Positions 1 to 6,931 of a stretch of DNA of 11,365 bases are shown piece after piece. A program made the position numbers and the translations under genes. The number at the start of each line of letters is the position of its first letter. Positions within the stretch are counted from its first letter, which is position 1. The notes beneath the pieces were generated by a model. That model searched no databases. It saw nothing but the letters and a program-made list of their open reading frames with translations, and had not been told where the DNA came from. Origin of the DNA: Oscillibacter sp. (lineage in GTDB: Bacteria; Bacillota; Clostridia; Oscillospirales; Oscillospiraceae); assembly GCA_022796315.1 (NCBI GenBank), contig JAAWIL010000054.1, positions 1 to 11,365 on the forward strand, given 5' to 3'.

Positions 1-376
1 CCACCCGCTGGAAGAAGGCGGGGCGGTAGAGCCGGATGAAGGCGGCCAGGGGCCGGTCCAGATAGTGGGCAAACTCCTCCCAGCCGGGGTAACGGAGGGT
101 GGAGAGGGCGATGAAGTCCTGGGTGAGGTTCAGCTTCCACCGGCCGTCCTCGGAGAGGAAGTGATAGTTGGTCACCGGCTTCTGATCCGGTCCCGCGCCG
201 GGGGGCGGGGCGTCCTGCCGCCGGGCGTACTGGGGAAAGGTGTCCCGGATTTCCTCCTGGAAGCCGGCGGGCTCCGTGTTGTTGATGGAGAGAATGGTGG
301 GAAAGCGCAGCTGGCAGATGACCTCATGGGCGGGGGCATTCTGGTAAATGGTTCTGGGATGGTCGGAAAACAGCAT
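1..376 (-). CDS. TIGR04255 family protein, N-terminal part (runs off left edge)
   Basis: The reading frame starts at the ATG at 376-374 and stays open to the left edge, giving the first ~125 residues of a longer protein. The start is set by an AAAGGAG ribosome binding site (392-386) nine bases upstream and by a consensus promoter further up. The N-terminus (MLFSDHPRTIYQNAP, then HEVICQLRFPTIL) and the later segments TNYHFLSEDG, FIALSTLRYPGWEEF and FIRLYRPAFFQRV fit my recollection of the TIGR04255 family, whose members are about 250-280 residues long and have no established function. No signal peptide or membrane segment is visible in this part. It has its own promoter and sits beyond the purine genes and the cell-wall hydrolase, so it is probably a separate transcription unit. 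The family call comes from remembered motif pattern; the C-terminal half is outside the window. Confidence 0.75.
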   Translation of the reverse strand, partial: MLFSDHPRTIYQNAPAHEVICQLRFPTILSINNTEPAGFQEEIRDTFPQYARRQDAPPPGAGPDQKPVTNYHFLSEDGRWKLNLTQDFIALSTLRYPGWEEFAHYLDRPLAAFIRLYRPAFFQRV

Positions 377-411
377 GAGCGAAGGCTCCTTTACACATAG
401 TTCATGCTGAT

Positions 412-440
412 ATTGTAGCCAGTTTTTTCGGAAAAGTCAA
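412..440 (-). promoter_or_regulatory. Sigma-A type promoter for the TIGR04255 gene
   Basis: On the minus strand TTGACT (440-435) and TACAAT (417-412) are separated by exactly 17 bases, one mismatch each from the housekeeping consensus. The -10 box ends 35 bases before the gene's ATG, leaving room for a short leader with the AAAGGAG site. A near-palindrome CCCCAAATTAGGGG (447-460) lies immediately upstream of the -35 box and could be an operator or simply a hairpin. The promoter is read directly from sequence; activity is inferred. Confidence 0.7.
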
Positions 441-490
441 CCAATCCCCCAAATTAGGGGTACTCTCACGCGCTTTTTCTGGTGGTTCCT

Positions 491-622
491 GCGGGCCCTG
501 TAGGGCCCGGACCCCTGGCCGGGCCAACCCCTCCCCCCCCGCCAGGTCTGGCGGCCAGCGGTTTTCCCTCTCACGAAAGACCGGATCTCCCTTCGGACGG
601 GCGGCTAATAGCCGCCCCTACA
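491..622. repeat. Cluster of GC-rich inverted repeats in the gap between cell-wall hydrolase and TIGR04255 gene
   Basis: This part of the 289-base gap holds no convincing gene but four successive inverted repeats: 492-499 with 502-509 (CGGGCCCT/AGGGCCCG), 516-520 with 522-526 (TGGCC/GGCCA), 539-544 with 549-554 (CCGCCA/TGGCGG), and 599-607 with 609-617 (GGGCGGCTA/TAGCCGCCC). A run of nine C at 532-540 lies between them. None is followed by a clear T-run, so they are poor intrinsic terminators. The density suggests a composite intergenic repeat element of the REP or MITE-like kind. The remainder of the gap, up to 665, shows nothing else I can name. Confidence 0.5.
598..622 (-). repeat. Copy 1 of a GTAGGGGCG-N-CGCCCG hairpin repeat
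   Basis: On the minus strand this reads TGTAGGGGCG, a variable centre, then CGCCCG. The centre makes a perfect nine-base-pair inverted repeat (599-607 with 609-617) around one unpaired base. The conserved arms, with a different self-complementary centre, recur at 9867-9890 in the opposite orientation. It lies 44 bases past the stop codon of the cell-wall hydrolase gene. The shared framework with compensating centres is what an interspersed hairpin repeat family would show; two copies are all the window offers. Confidence 0.55.
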
Positions 623-665
623 TAACATCTCCTCATGGGACGTTCTTCCAAAATCCGGTTTCGCC

Positions 666-1448
666 TCACAGGTAGAAGCGATGGCAGCCGATGGTGCGGT
701 AATAGGTCCGGTTGTCGTTGATCCACTCCCCCTGGGACAGGGCGGGAGCATAGAAGTACAGCGCTTTCCCGATGGTGTTTTCCCCGTCCAGGGCCCGCTT
801 GGCGGCCTCCACGGACTGCTCAGTGGGGTCCTTATAGACGGTTCCGTTGGCCACCGGCTCAAACTGAATTTTCCCATTGTACTCAAAGATGACCTCCGGG
901 ATGGTGTCGGGGAAGTCCTGGCTGTCTACCCGGTTCAGCACCACGTTGCCCACGGCGATCTGTCCCCGCATGGGCTCGCCGCCGCTCTCGGCGCAGATGA
1001 TCCGGGAGAGCCAGTAGAGGTCCCCGGCGTTGTACTCCGCCCCGGCGGAGGTCACGGCCGCGCCGCCGAAGCGGGCGTCCCAGTCCACGGTGCAGTCCAG
1101 GGCCTCCGCCAGCAGACGCAGGGGCACGTAGGTCCGCCCGCTCTTCACGGTGACTGGGCCGGAGAGAACCTCCTGGCCGATCTGAATGGTGTCCCGGGCG
1201 GGGTCCGCCGTCAGGTGGGTGGAGCCGGACGACGCCACGGCGGCCTGCCGCTGGCTGTCCCAGGAGACCTCCCAGCCGCCCATGGCATCCAGAAGACTCC
1301 GCAGGGGAACGTATGTAACGCCTTTTTCCAAGTAGGCGCTCTCCTCCAAGACCTGATTGTCCACCTGCACAGGCACGGTTCTGGCGGCCCTGGCGGGCAG
1401 GGAGAGGGAGGCTGCGGCCAGCAGGCCGCACAAAAGTTTACGCTTCAT
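666..1448 (-). CDS. Secreted cell-wall hydrolase: copper amine oxidase N-domain plus SleB/CwlJ-like hydrolase domain
   Basis: The product has 260 residues. Residues 1-21 form a signal peptide (Lys/Arg start, leucine/alanine core, ARAA cleavage region), so it is exported. Residues about 25-133 form a copper-amine-oxidase-N-type domain, marked by two VTYVPLR/RTYVPLR repeats; in Clostridia this domain is a wall- or surface-associated module with no oxidase activity. Residues about 140-260 match the SleB/CwlJ hydrolase family (Hydrolase_2): LSRIICAESGGEP, GQIAVGNVVLNRV and the QFEPV motif. Glu154 is the expected catalytic glutamate. SleB relatives cleave spore cortex or vegetative peptidoglycan. 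The ATG at 1448-1446 follows an AAAGGAAG site at 1462-1455. The gene lies behind the guaB terminator and so is probably transcribed separately. Whether it acts in sporulation, germination or growth cannot be told from sequence. Confidence 0.88.
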   Translation of the reverse strand: MKRKLLCGLLAAASLSLPARAARTVPVQVDNQVLEESAYLEKGVTYVPLRSLLDAMGGWEVSWDSQRQAAVASSGSTHLTADPARDTIQIGQEVLSGPVTVKSGRTYVPLRLLAEALDCTVDWDARFGGAAVTSAGAEYNAGDLYWLSRIICAESGGEPMRGQIAVGNVVLNRVDSQDFPDTIPEVIFEYNGKIQFEPVANGTVYKDPTEQSVEAAKRALDGENTIGKALYFYAPALSQGEWINDNRTYYRTIGCHRFYL

Positions 1449-1483
1449 AGAGCACTTCCTTTCCGTAACAATTTCTTGCTGTT

Positions 1484-1513
1484 ATGGTACAGGAAATCCA
1501 CTGCCGGAGGCAA
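1484..1513 (-). promoter_or_regulatory. Possible promoter for the cell-wall hydrolase gene
   Basis: TTGCCT (1513-1508) and TACCAT (1489-1484) are spaced by 18 bases on the minus strand, about 36 bases ahead of the start codon. The -35 box is a fair match and the -10 box a modest one. Its position just beyond the guaB terminator, with no other gene between, makes a promoter here likely, but the exact boxes are uncertain. Confidence 0.35.
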
Positions 1514-1536
1514 CCCTCAAAACCTGGAGAAAGAGG

Positions 1537-1584
1537 AAAAACCATCCGATATCTCCCGAAAACGGGGAATACCGGATGGTTTTT
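1537..1584 (-). terminator. Rho-independent terminator after guaB, symmetrical enough to work in both directions
   Basis: A perfect 12-base inverted repeat, AAAAACCATCCG (1537-1548) with CGGATGGTTTTT (1573-1584), encloses a second, imperfect stem (1550-1557 with 1564-1571) and a six-base loop GAAAAC. Read on the minus strand the hairpin ends in five T, as an intrinsic terminator should. It lies 42 bases past the guaB stop codon and marks the end of the purine cluster. On the plus strand the arm also ends in T's, so it could stop transcription from the left as well. Confidence 0.85.
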
Positions 1585-1625
1585 GTGATGTTTTTCTGCG
1601 AAAAGGAGCCGCCAGACGGAGGGAC

Positions 1626-3137
1626 TTATCCTCTCCCGCCGGAATTGGAGGAGTCCTTCAGAAGCACGTCGTGCGCGCCGCCCTCCACAATGGACACAGA
1701 GCTCACCAGGGTCAGCTTGGCTTTGTCCCGCAGCTCCGGGATGGTCAGTGCGCCGCAGTTGCACATGGTGGAGCGGACCTTTGCCAGCGTCATGGCCATG
1801 CCGTCGGCGAGGGAACCGGCGTAGGGGACGTAGGAGTCCACGCCCTCCTCAAAGGACAGCTTCGCCGAGCCGCCCAGGTCATAGCGCTGCCAGTTCCGGG
1901 CCCGGGCACTGCCCTCGCCCCAGTACTCCTTCATGTAGTTTCCGCCTACGAGAATCTTATTGGTGGGGGACTCGTCAAACCGGGAGAAGTACCGGCCCAG
2001 CATGCAGAAGTCCGCGCCCATGGCCAGCGCCAGGGTGATGTGGTAGTCCTGAACGATGCCGCCGTCGGCGCAGATGGGCACATAGACGCCGGTCTCCGCA
2101 AAGTACCGGTCCCGCTCCGCCGCCACGTCGATCACCGCCGTGGCCTGCCCCCGGCCGATGCCCTTGGTCTCCCGGGTGATGCAGATGGAGCCGCCGCCAA
2201 TGCCGATCTTTACGAAGTCCGCCCCGGCGTCCGCCAGGAAACGGAAGCCCTCGCCGTCCACCACGTTGCCGGCGCCCACCTTTACGCTATCACCGTAGCG
2301 GTCCCGGATCCACTTCAAGGTCCGGGCCTGCCACTCGCTGTAGCCCTCGGAGGAGTCCAGCACCAGTACGTCCGCGCCGGCCTCCACCAGGGCGGGGACC
2401 CGGGTCTCATAGTCCCGGGTGTTGACGCCGGCGCCCACCACATAGCGCTTCTGGCTGTCCAACAGCTCCAGGGGGTTGCCCTTGTGGGCGTCGTAGTCCT
2501 TGCGGAAGACAAAGCTCACCAGATGCCCGTCCTGGGTGAGGATGGGCAGGGCGTTGAGCTTGTGGTCCCAGATGATGTCGTTGGCCTCTTTCAGGGTCGT
2601 GCCCTCCGGGGCGGAGACGATCTTCTCCGCCGGGGTCATGAAGGTCTCCACCTTGGCGGAGGGGTCCATGCGGCTGACCCGGTAGTCCCGGCTGGCCACC
2701 AGGCCCAGGAGCTTCCCGGTGCCGGTGCCGTCATCGGTGACGGCCATGGTGGAGTGGCCGGTGCGCTCTTTCAGCGCCAGCACGTCTGCCAGGGTATCCC
2801 CCAGGCGCAGGTTGGAGTCGCTGGTGACGAAGCCCGCCTTGTGGTTTTTCACCCGGCGGACCATCTCCGCCTGCTCCTCCACGGGCTGAGAGACATAGAT
2901 GAAGGCGATGCCGCCCTCCTTGGCCAGGGCGATGCCCATCTGCTCGCCGGAGACCGCCTGCATAACGGCGGAGACCATGGGGACATTCATGGTCAGAGGG
3001 CACTCCTCGCCCTTCTTAAACTTGACCACCGGGGTTTTCAGGGACACATTGGCAGGGATGCACTCCGCGGAGGAGTAGCCCGGCACCAGGAGATATTCGG
3101 AAAAGGTCCGGGAGGGCTCGGAGAAGAAATATGCCAT
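1626..3137 (-). CDS. guaB: IMP dehydrogenase (IMP to XMP, NAD-dependent), Tritrichomonas-like variant
   Basis: Catalyses the first committed step to GMP. The catalytic loop reads GIGGGSICITRETKG, with Cys319 the nucleophile that forms the E-XMP intermediate. The mobile flap has WGEGSARARNWQRY, with the Arg418-Tyr419 pair needed to hydrolyse it, so this is a dehydrogenase and not GMP reductase. Two CBS domains occupy about residues 105-222; NVPMVSAVMQAVSG and CADGGIV are barrel motifs. I chose the ATG at 3137-3135 (503 residues). A GTG nine bases upstream (3146-3144) is in frame but sits only three bases from the AAAGAAAGG site, whereas the ATG is 12 bases away and gives the expected MAYFF start. 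The length, the numbering of Cys319/Arg418/Tyr419, and many segments agree with the remembered protozoan T. foetus enzyme. It is the last gene of the purine run, 82 bases after purL. Confidence 0.95.
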   Translation of the reverse strand: MAYFFSEPSRTFSEYLLVPGYSSAECIPANVSLKTPVVKFKKGEECPLTMNVPMVSAVMQAVSGEQMGIALAKEGGIAFIYVSQPVEEQAEMVRRVKNHKAGFVTSDSNLRLGDTLADVLALKERTGHSTMAVTDDGTGTGKLLGLVASRDYRVSRMDPSAKVETFMTPAEKIVSAPEGTTLKEANDIIWDHKLNALPILTQDGHLVSFVFRKDYDAHKGNPLELLDSQKRYVVGAGVNTRDYETRVPALVEAGADVLVLDSSEGYSEWQARTLKWIRDRYGDSVKVGAGNVVDGEGFRFLADAGADFVKIGIGGGSICITRETKGIGRGQATAVIDVAAERDRYFAETGVYVPICADGGIVQDYHITLALAMGADFCMLGRYFSRFDESPTNKILVGGNYMKEYWGEGSARARNWQRYDLGGSAKLSFEEGVDSYVPYAGSLADGMAMTLAKVRSTMCNCGALTIPELRDKAKLTLVSSVSIVEGGAHDVLLKDSSNSGGRG

Positions 3138-3219
3138 GGGAGACACCAGCCTTTCTTTGAATTAGGAAATTGGGGAAGGGGGAAAATCCGGAGCGGAAAC
3201 ATTTAGAATGTTCCGTGAC

Positions 3220-6200
3220 TCAGATCGAGAAGTAGTCCTTCGCGCTCTCAAACAGCCGCAGATCGTAGACGCCGGGGACGTTCCGGTACAGGGCGGGGCC
3301 GACACGCTCGCTGTGGCCCATCTTGCCCAGCACCCGGCCGTCGGGGGAGGTGATGCCCTCCACGGCCCACACGGAGCCGTTGGGGTTGCCGCCGATGTCC
3401 ATGGTGGGCACGCCGTCCAGGTCCACGTACTGGGTGGCGATCTGGCCGTTCTCCGCCAGCCGCGCCAGAAGCTCCGGCGGGCAGAGGAACCGGCCCTCGC
3501 CGTGGGAGATGGGCACGCTCACCACATCGCCCACAGAAACCTTTGCCAGCCAAGGGGAGCGGTTGGAGGCGACGCGGGTGCGGACGATCTTGGACTGATG
3601 CCGCCCGATGACATTATAGCTCAGGGTGGGGCAGTCCGCGTCCGTGTCCCGGATCTCGCCGAAGGGCACGAGGCCCAGCTTGATGAGGGCCTGGAAGCCG
3701 TTGCAGATGCCCAGCATCAGGCCGTCCCGGCTGTTCAGCAGGTCCATGGCGGCGTCCGCCACCTGGGGGGCCCGGAAGAAGGCGGTGATGAACTTGCCGG
3801 AGCCCTCGGGCTCGTCGCCGCCGGAGAAGCCGCCGGGGAGGAAGATGATCTGACTCTGCCGGACCGCCTTCGCAAACCGCTCCGCCGAATCCGCCACGCT
3901 CTGGGCAGACTGGTTGTTGATGACGAAGATCTCCGCCTCCAGTCCCGCCCGGAGGGCGGCCCTGGCGCTGTCGTACTCGCAGTTGGTGCCGGGAAAGACA
4001 GGGATCAGGACACGGGGCTTGGCTGCGCCAATCTTGGGGGCGGCGCGGGTGAAGGCCGGGGCCTCAAGCACCGGGACCGGCGCGGGGTCCGGGGGCGTGC
4101 GGCTGGGGTAGACGGACTCCAGGACGCCCTCGTTGAGGGCAAGCAGCTCGTCGATGGGGGCGGTGTCGGCGCCGATGGCTATCATCGGCTCAGCGGTGGT
4201 GCGGCCGATCTTGCCCCACAGGCCCTCCGGGTGGCAGTTGCCCATGTCCTCGGTCAGCTCTGCGATGATTGCCCCGGGCCGGGAGGTGTACCAGACCGGG
4301 CTGTTCTTGCCCATTCCCCTGAACCCGATCCGGTTGCCGAAGGACATATTCATCACCGCCTCGGCCATTCCGTTCTCTACGGCCCAAGCGGCGGCAATCT
4401 TCCCCTCCTGGTGGAGGCGGTGGAACTCCTCCCAGACCGCCCGCCGGTCCTCCGTGATGGCCTCCGGCTGGAACAGGTACACCGGGTGGTTTGCCTCCTT
4501 GAACTCCGGGGAGAGCACCTCCCCGGCCTGGATGGGGGCGATGGCGAAGGAGATCAACGTGGGGGGCACGTCCAGATCCAGGAAGGAGCCGGACATGGAG
4601 TCCTTGCCGCCGATGGCCGCCGTGCCGTAGTCCATCTGGGCGCTGAGGGCCCCCAGCAGGGCGGCGAAGGGCTTGCCCCAGCGGTCCGGGTCGGTGCGCA
4701 GCTTCTCAAAGAACTCCTGCAGGGAGAGGTACGCTTTCCGATAGTCTGCGCCGGCGGCCACCAGCTTGGCGAGAGACACCGTTACCGCGTCGTAGGCCCC
4801 CTGATAGGGGTAGGCGGAGAGCCGGCCCGGATCACAGCCCCAAGCCATCACGCTGGCCTGCGCGGTCTCCTGTCCCGGCAGAACCGGCAGCAGCGCCGCC
4901 ATGGCCTGGGCGGGGGTGGTCTGGGTCTTGCCGCCAAAGGGCATCAGGACGCTGCCCGCGCCGATGGTGCCGTCGAACCGCTCGGTGAGGCCCCGGCGGC
5001 TGGCGCACTTGAGGCTGGACGACATGGCTCGCAGGTCCGAGGTCTCCTCCTGCTGGAAGGGGGAGCGGGCCTTCCGGTCCGCCTCCGCCACGCAGAGGGC
5101 GGCGTGCTTCACCGCGCCGTTGGTGTTCAAAAATTCACGGGACAGGTCGGCAATTTTCTGACCCTTCCAGTGCATCACCATCCGGGGGGATTCGGTGACC
5201 ACCGCCACCTGATACGCTTCCAGGTTTTCTTTCTCAGCGGCGGCGATGAATTTCTCAGCATCCTCCGGGGCCACCACCACCGCCATCCGCTCCTGGCTCT
5301 CGCTGATGGCCAGCTCCGTGCCGTCCAAACCGTCGTACTTCTTGCGGACCGCGTCCAGGTCGATCTCCAGCCCGTCGGCCAGCTCGCCGATGGCCACGGA
5401 CACGCCGCCCGCGCCGAAATCGTTGCAGCGTTTCATCAGCCGGGTGACCTCTCCGTCTCGGAACAGCCGCTGGATCTTCCGCTCCTCCGGGGCGTTGCCC
5501 TTCTGGACCTCGCTGGCCATGGTCTGGAGGGACTTCTTGTTGTGGCTCTTAGAGGACCCGGTGGCTCCGCCGATGCCGTCCCGGCCCGTGCGGCCGCCCA
5601 GCAGAATGATGACATCCCCCGGGGCGGGCCGTTCCCGGCGAACGTTCTCCGCCGGTGCCGCGCCGACAACAGCGCCGCACTCCAGCCGCTTGGCCACATA
5701 GCCGGGGTGGTAGACCTCCGCCACGTGGCCCGTGGCCAGGCCGATCTGGTTTCCGTAGGAGGAGTAGCCCGCCGCCGCCGTCTGGCAGAGCTTGCGCTGG
5801 GGGAGCTTCCCCTCCGGCGTCTCCGCAAAGGGCGTCCGGGGATCTGCCGCGCCGGTGACGCGCATGGCCTGATGGACGTAGACCCGGCCGGACAGGGGGT
5901 CCCGGATGCAGCCGCCAATGCAGGTGGCCGCGCCGCCGAAGGGCTCGATCTCCGTGGGGTGGTTGTGGGTCTCGTTCTTGAACATGAGGAGCCAGTCCTG
6001 GGTCTCTCCGTCCACCACGGCGGGGACGTGGATGGAGCAGGCGTTGATCTCCTCGCTCTCGTCCAGCTCGGGGAGCAGGCCCCGCTTTTTCAGCACCTTG
6101 GCGCCGATGGTGGCAATGTCCATCAGGGTCTGGGGCCGCTGGGCGGCCTTTTCCTCCCCGTAGACCTCCACCCGGGCGGCTAAGTAGCGTTCATAGGCCG

Positions 6201-6930
6201 CTTTTACAGCGGGGTCGTCAATTTGAATCTCCTCCAGGTGGGTGGAGAAGGTGGTGTGGCGGCAATGGTCGGACCAATAGGTGTCCACCACCCGGATCTC
6301 GGTCATGGTGGGGTCCCGGTGCTCCTCGTCCCGGAAGTAGGCCTGCAGGAACGTTAAGTCATCCAGATCCATGGCAAGACCCAGGGTGTCCAAAAGGGCG
6401 TCCAGCCCCGCCTGATCCAGACCCGTGAAGCCCGTCAGGGTCTCCACCGCCTGGGGGGTGTCGTAGGTGCGGACCAGGGTCTCCGGCGTCTCCAGCGCGG
6501 CCTCCTGGCACTCCACAGGGTTGATGAGATATCCCCGGATAGCCTTCAGATCCGCCTCGGACAGCGTGCCCTCCAGCAGGTAGACCTGAGCGGCCTGGAC
6601 CAGGGGGCGTTCGGCCTGGGTCATCAGCTGGATGCACTGGGCGGCGGAGTCCGCCCGCTGGTCAAACTGCCCCGGCAGGGATTCCACCGCCAGCACCGCC
6701 CCCTCCCAGCGGGGAAGGGCGTCAAAGGCGTCGTCCACCTGGGGCTCAGAGAACACCGTCCGGACGGCCCGCTGGAACACGGATTCCTCCAGGCCCTCCA
6801 CATCATAGCGGTTGATGAGCCGCAGCCCCTCCAGAGCGGTAACACCCAGCACCGCCCGCAGTTCCGTGAGGAGCCCCGCGGCCTCCTGCCGCAAGGCGGG
6901 TTTCTTCTCTACATAGACGCGACGTACCAT
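3220..6930 (-). CDS. purL: Phosphoribosylformylglycinamidine synthase, single-chain clostridial type
   Basis: Converts FGAR, glutamine and ATP to FGAM. The 1236-residue chain carries everything that small-PurL/PurQ/PurS organisms split. The N-terminal and linker part runs to about residue 200; the first synthetase half follows, with VDTYWSDHCRHTTF near residue 217 and FKNETHNHPTEIEPFGG near 315-330. A second synthetase half follows, with GAGSVLMPFGGKTQ and AAIGGKDSMSGS. A class I glutaminase domain starts near 970 (RVLIPVFPGTNCEYDSA) with nucleophile Cys1076 (LGICNGFQA) and the His1143/Glu1145 pair in SHGEGRF. Length and domain order fit the clostridial clade of about 1240 residues. The ATG at 6930-6928 is preceded by GGAGGG six bases upstream. 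That site lies inside the last codons of purD, whose stop codon ends one base before this ATG, so the two are probably translationally coupled. Confidence 0.97.
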   Translation of the reverse strand: MVRRVYVEKKPALRQEAAGLLTELRAVLGVTALEGLRLINRYDVEGLEESVFQRAVRTVFSEPQVDDAFDALPRWEGAVLAVESLPGQFDQRADSAAQCIQLMTQAERPLVQAAQVYLLEGTLSEADLKAIRGYLINPVECQEAALETPETLVRTYDTPQAVETLTGFTGLDQAGLDALLDTLGLAMDLDDLTFLQAYFRDEEHRDPTMTEIRVVDTYWSDHCRHTTFSTHLEEIQIDDPAVKAAYERYLAARVEVYGEEKAAQRPQTLMDIATIGAKVLKKRGLLPELDESEEINACSIHVPAVVDGETQDWLLMFKNETHNHPTEIEPFGGAATCIGGCIRDPLSGRVYVHQAMRVTGAADPRTPFAETPEGKLPQRKLCQTAAAGYSSYGNQIGLATGHVAEVYHPGYVAKRLECGAVVGAAPAENVRRERPAPGDVIILLGGRTGRDGIGGATGSSKSHNKKSLQTMASEVQKGNAPEERKIQRLFRDGEVTRLMKRCNDFGAGGVSVAIGELADGLEIDLDAVRKKYDGLDGTELAISESQERMAVVVAPEDAEKFIAAAEKENLEAYQVAVVTESPRMVMHWKGQKIADLSREFLNTNGAVKHAALCVAEADRKARSPFQQEETSDLRAMSSSLKCASRRGLTERFDGTIGAGSVLMPFGGKTQTTPAQAMAALLPVLPGQETAQASVMAWGCDPGRLSAYPYQGAYDAVTVSLAKLVAAGADYRKAYLSLQEFFEKLRTDPDRWGKPFAALLGALSAQMDYGTAAIGGKDSMSGSFLDLDVPPTLISFAIAPIQAGEVLSPEFKEANHPVYLFQPEAITEDRRAVWEEFHRLHQEGKIAAAWAVENGMAEAVMNMSFGNRIGFRGMGKNSPVWYTSRPGAIIAELTEDMGNCHPEGLWGKIGRTTAEPMIAIGADTAPIDELLALNEGVLESVYPSRTPPDPAPVPVLEAPAFTRAAPKIGAAKPRVLIPVFPGTNCEYDSARAALRAGLEAEIFVINNQSAQSVADSAERFAKAVRQSQIIFLPGGFSGGDEPEGSGKFITAFFRAPQVADAAMDLLNSRDGLMLGICNGFQALIKLGLVPFGEIRDTDADCPTLSYNVIGRHQSKIVRTRVASNRSPWLAKVSVGDVVSVPISHGEGRFLCPPELLARLAENGQIATQYVDLDGVPTMDIGGNPNGSVWAVEGITSPDGRVLGKMGHSERVGPALYRNVPGVYDLRLFESAKDYFSI

Positions 6931-6931
6931 A

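Noticed and set aside
65..400. 111-codon plus-strand frame at the left end.
   Set aside because: It is antisense to the TIGR04255 gene, which has a promoter, a ribosome site and recognisable motifs. The plus-strand product resembles nothing.
681..3206. 841-codon open frame on the plus strand opposite guaB and the hydrolase gene, and similar long plus-strand frames at 3208-6183, 7037-8266, 8642-9952 and 9861-11246.
   Set aside because: They are antisense to well-recognised minus-strand genes. Their translations are low-complexity Gly/Ala/Arg/His/Leu strings without family motifs, as expected from GC-rich codon bias.
3138..3219. Hairpin GGAAACATT-TAG-AATGTTCC (about 3196-3215) in the purL-guaB gap as a terminator or regulatory site.
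   Set aside because: The stem is short and bulged and has no U-run. It may be an ordinary intergenic hairpin, and guaB reads as part of the same transcript.
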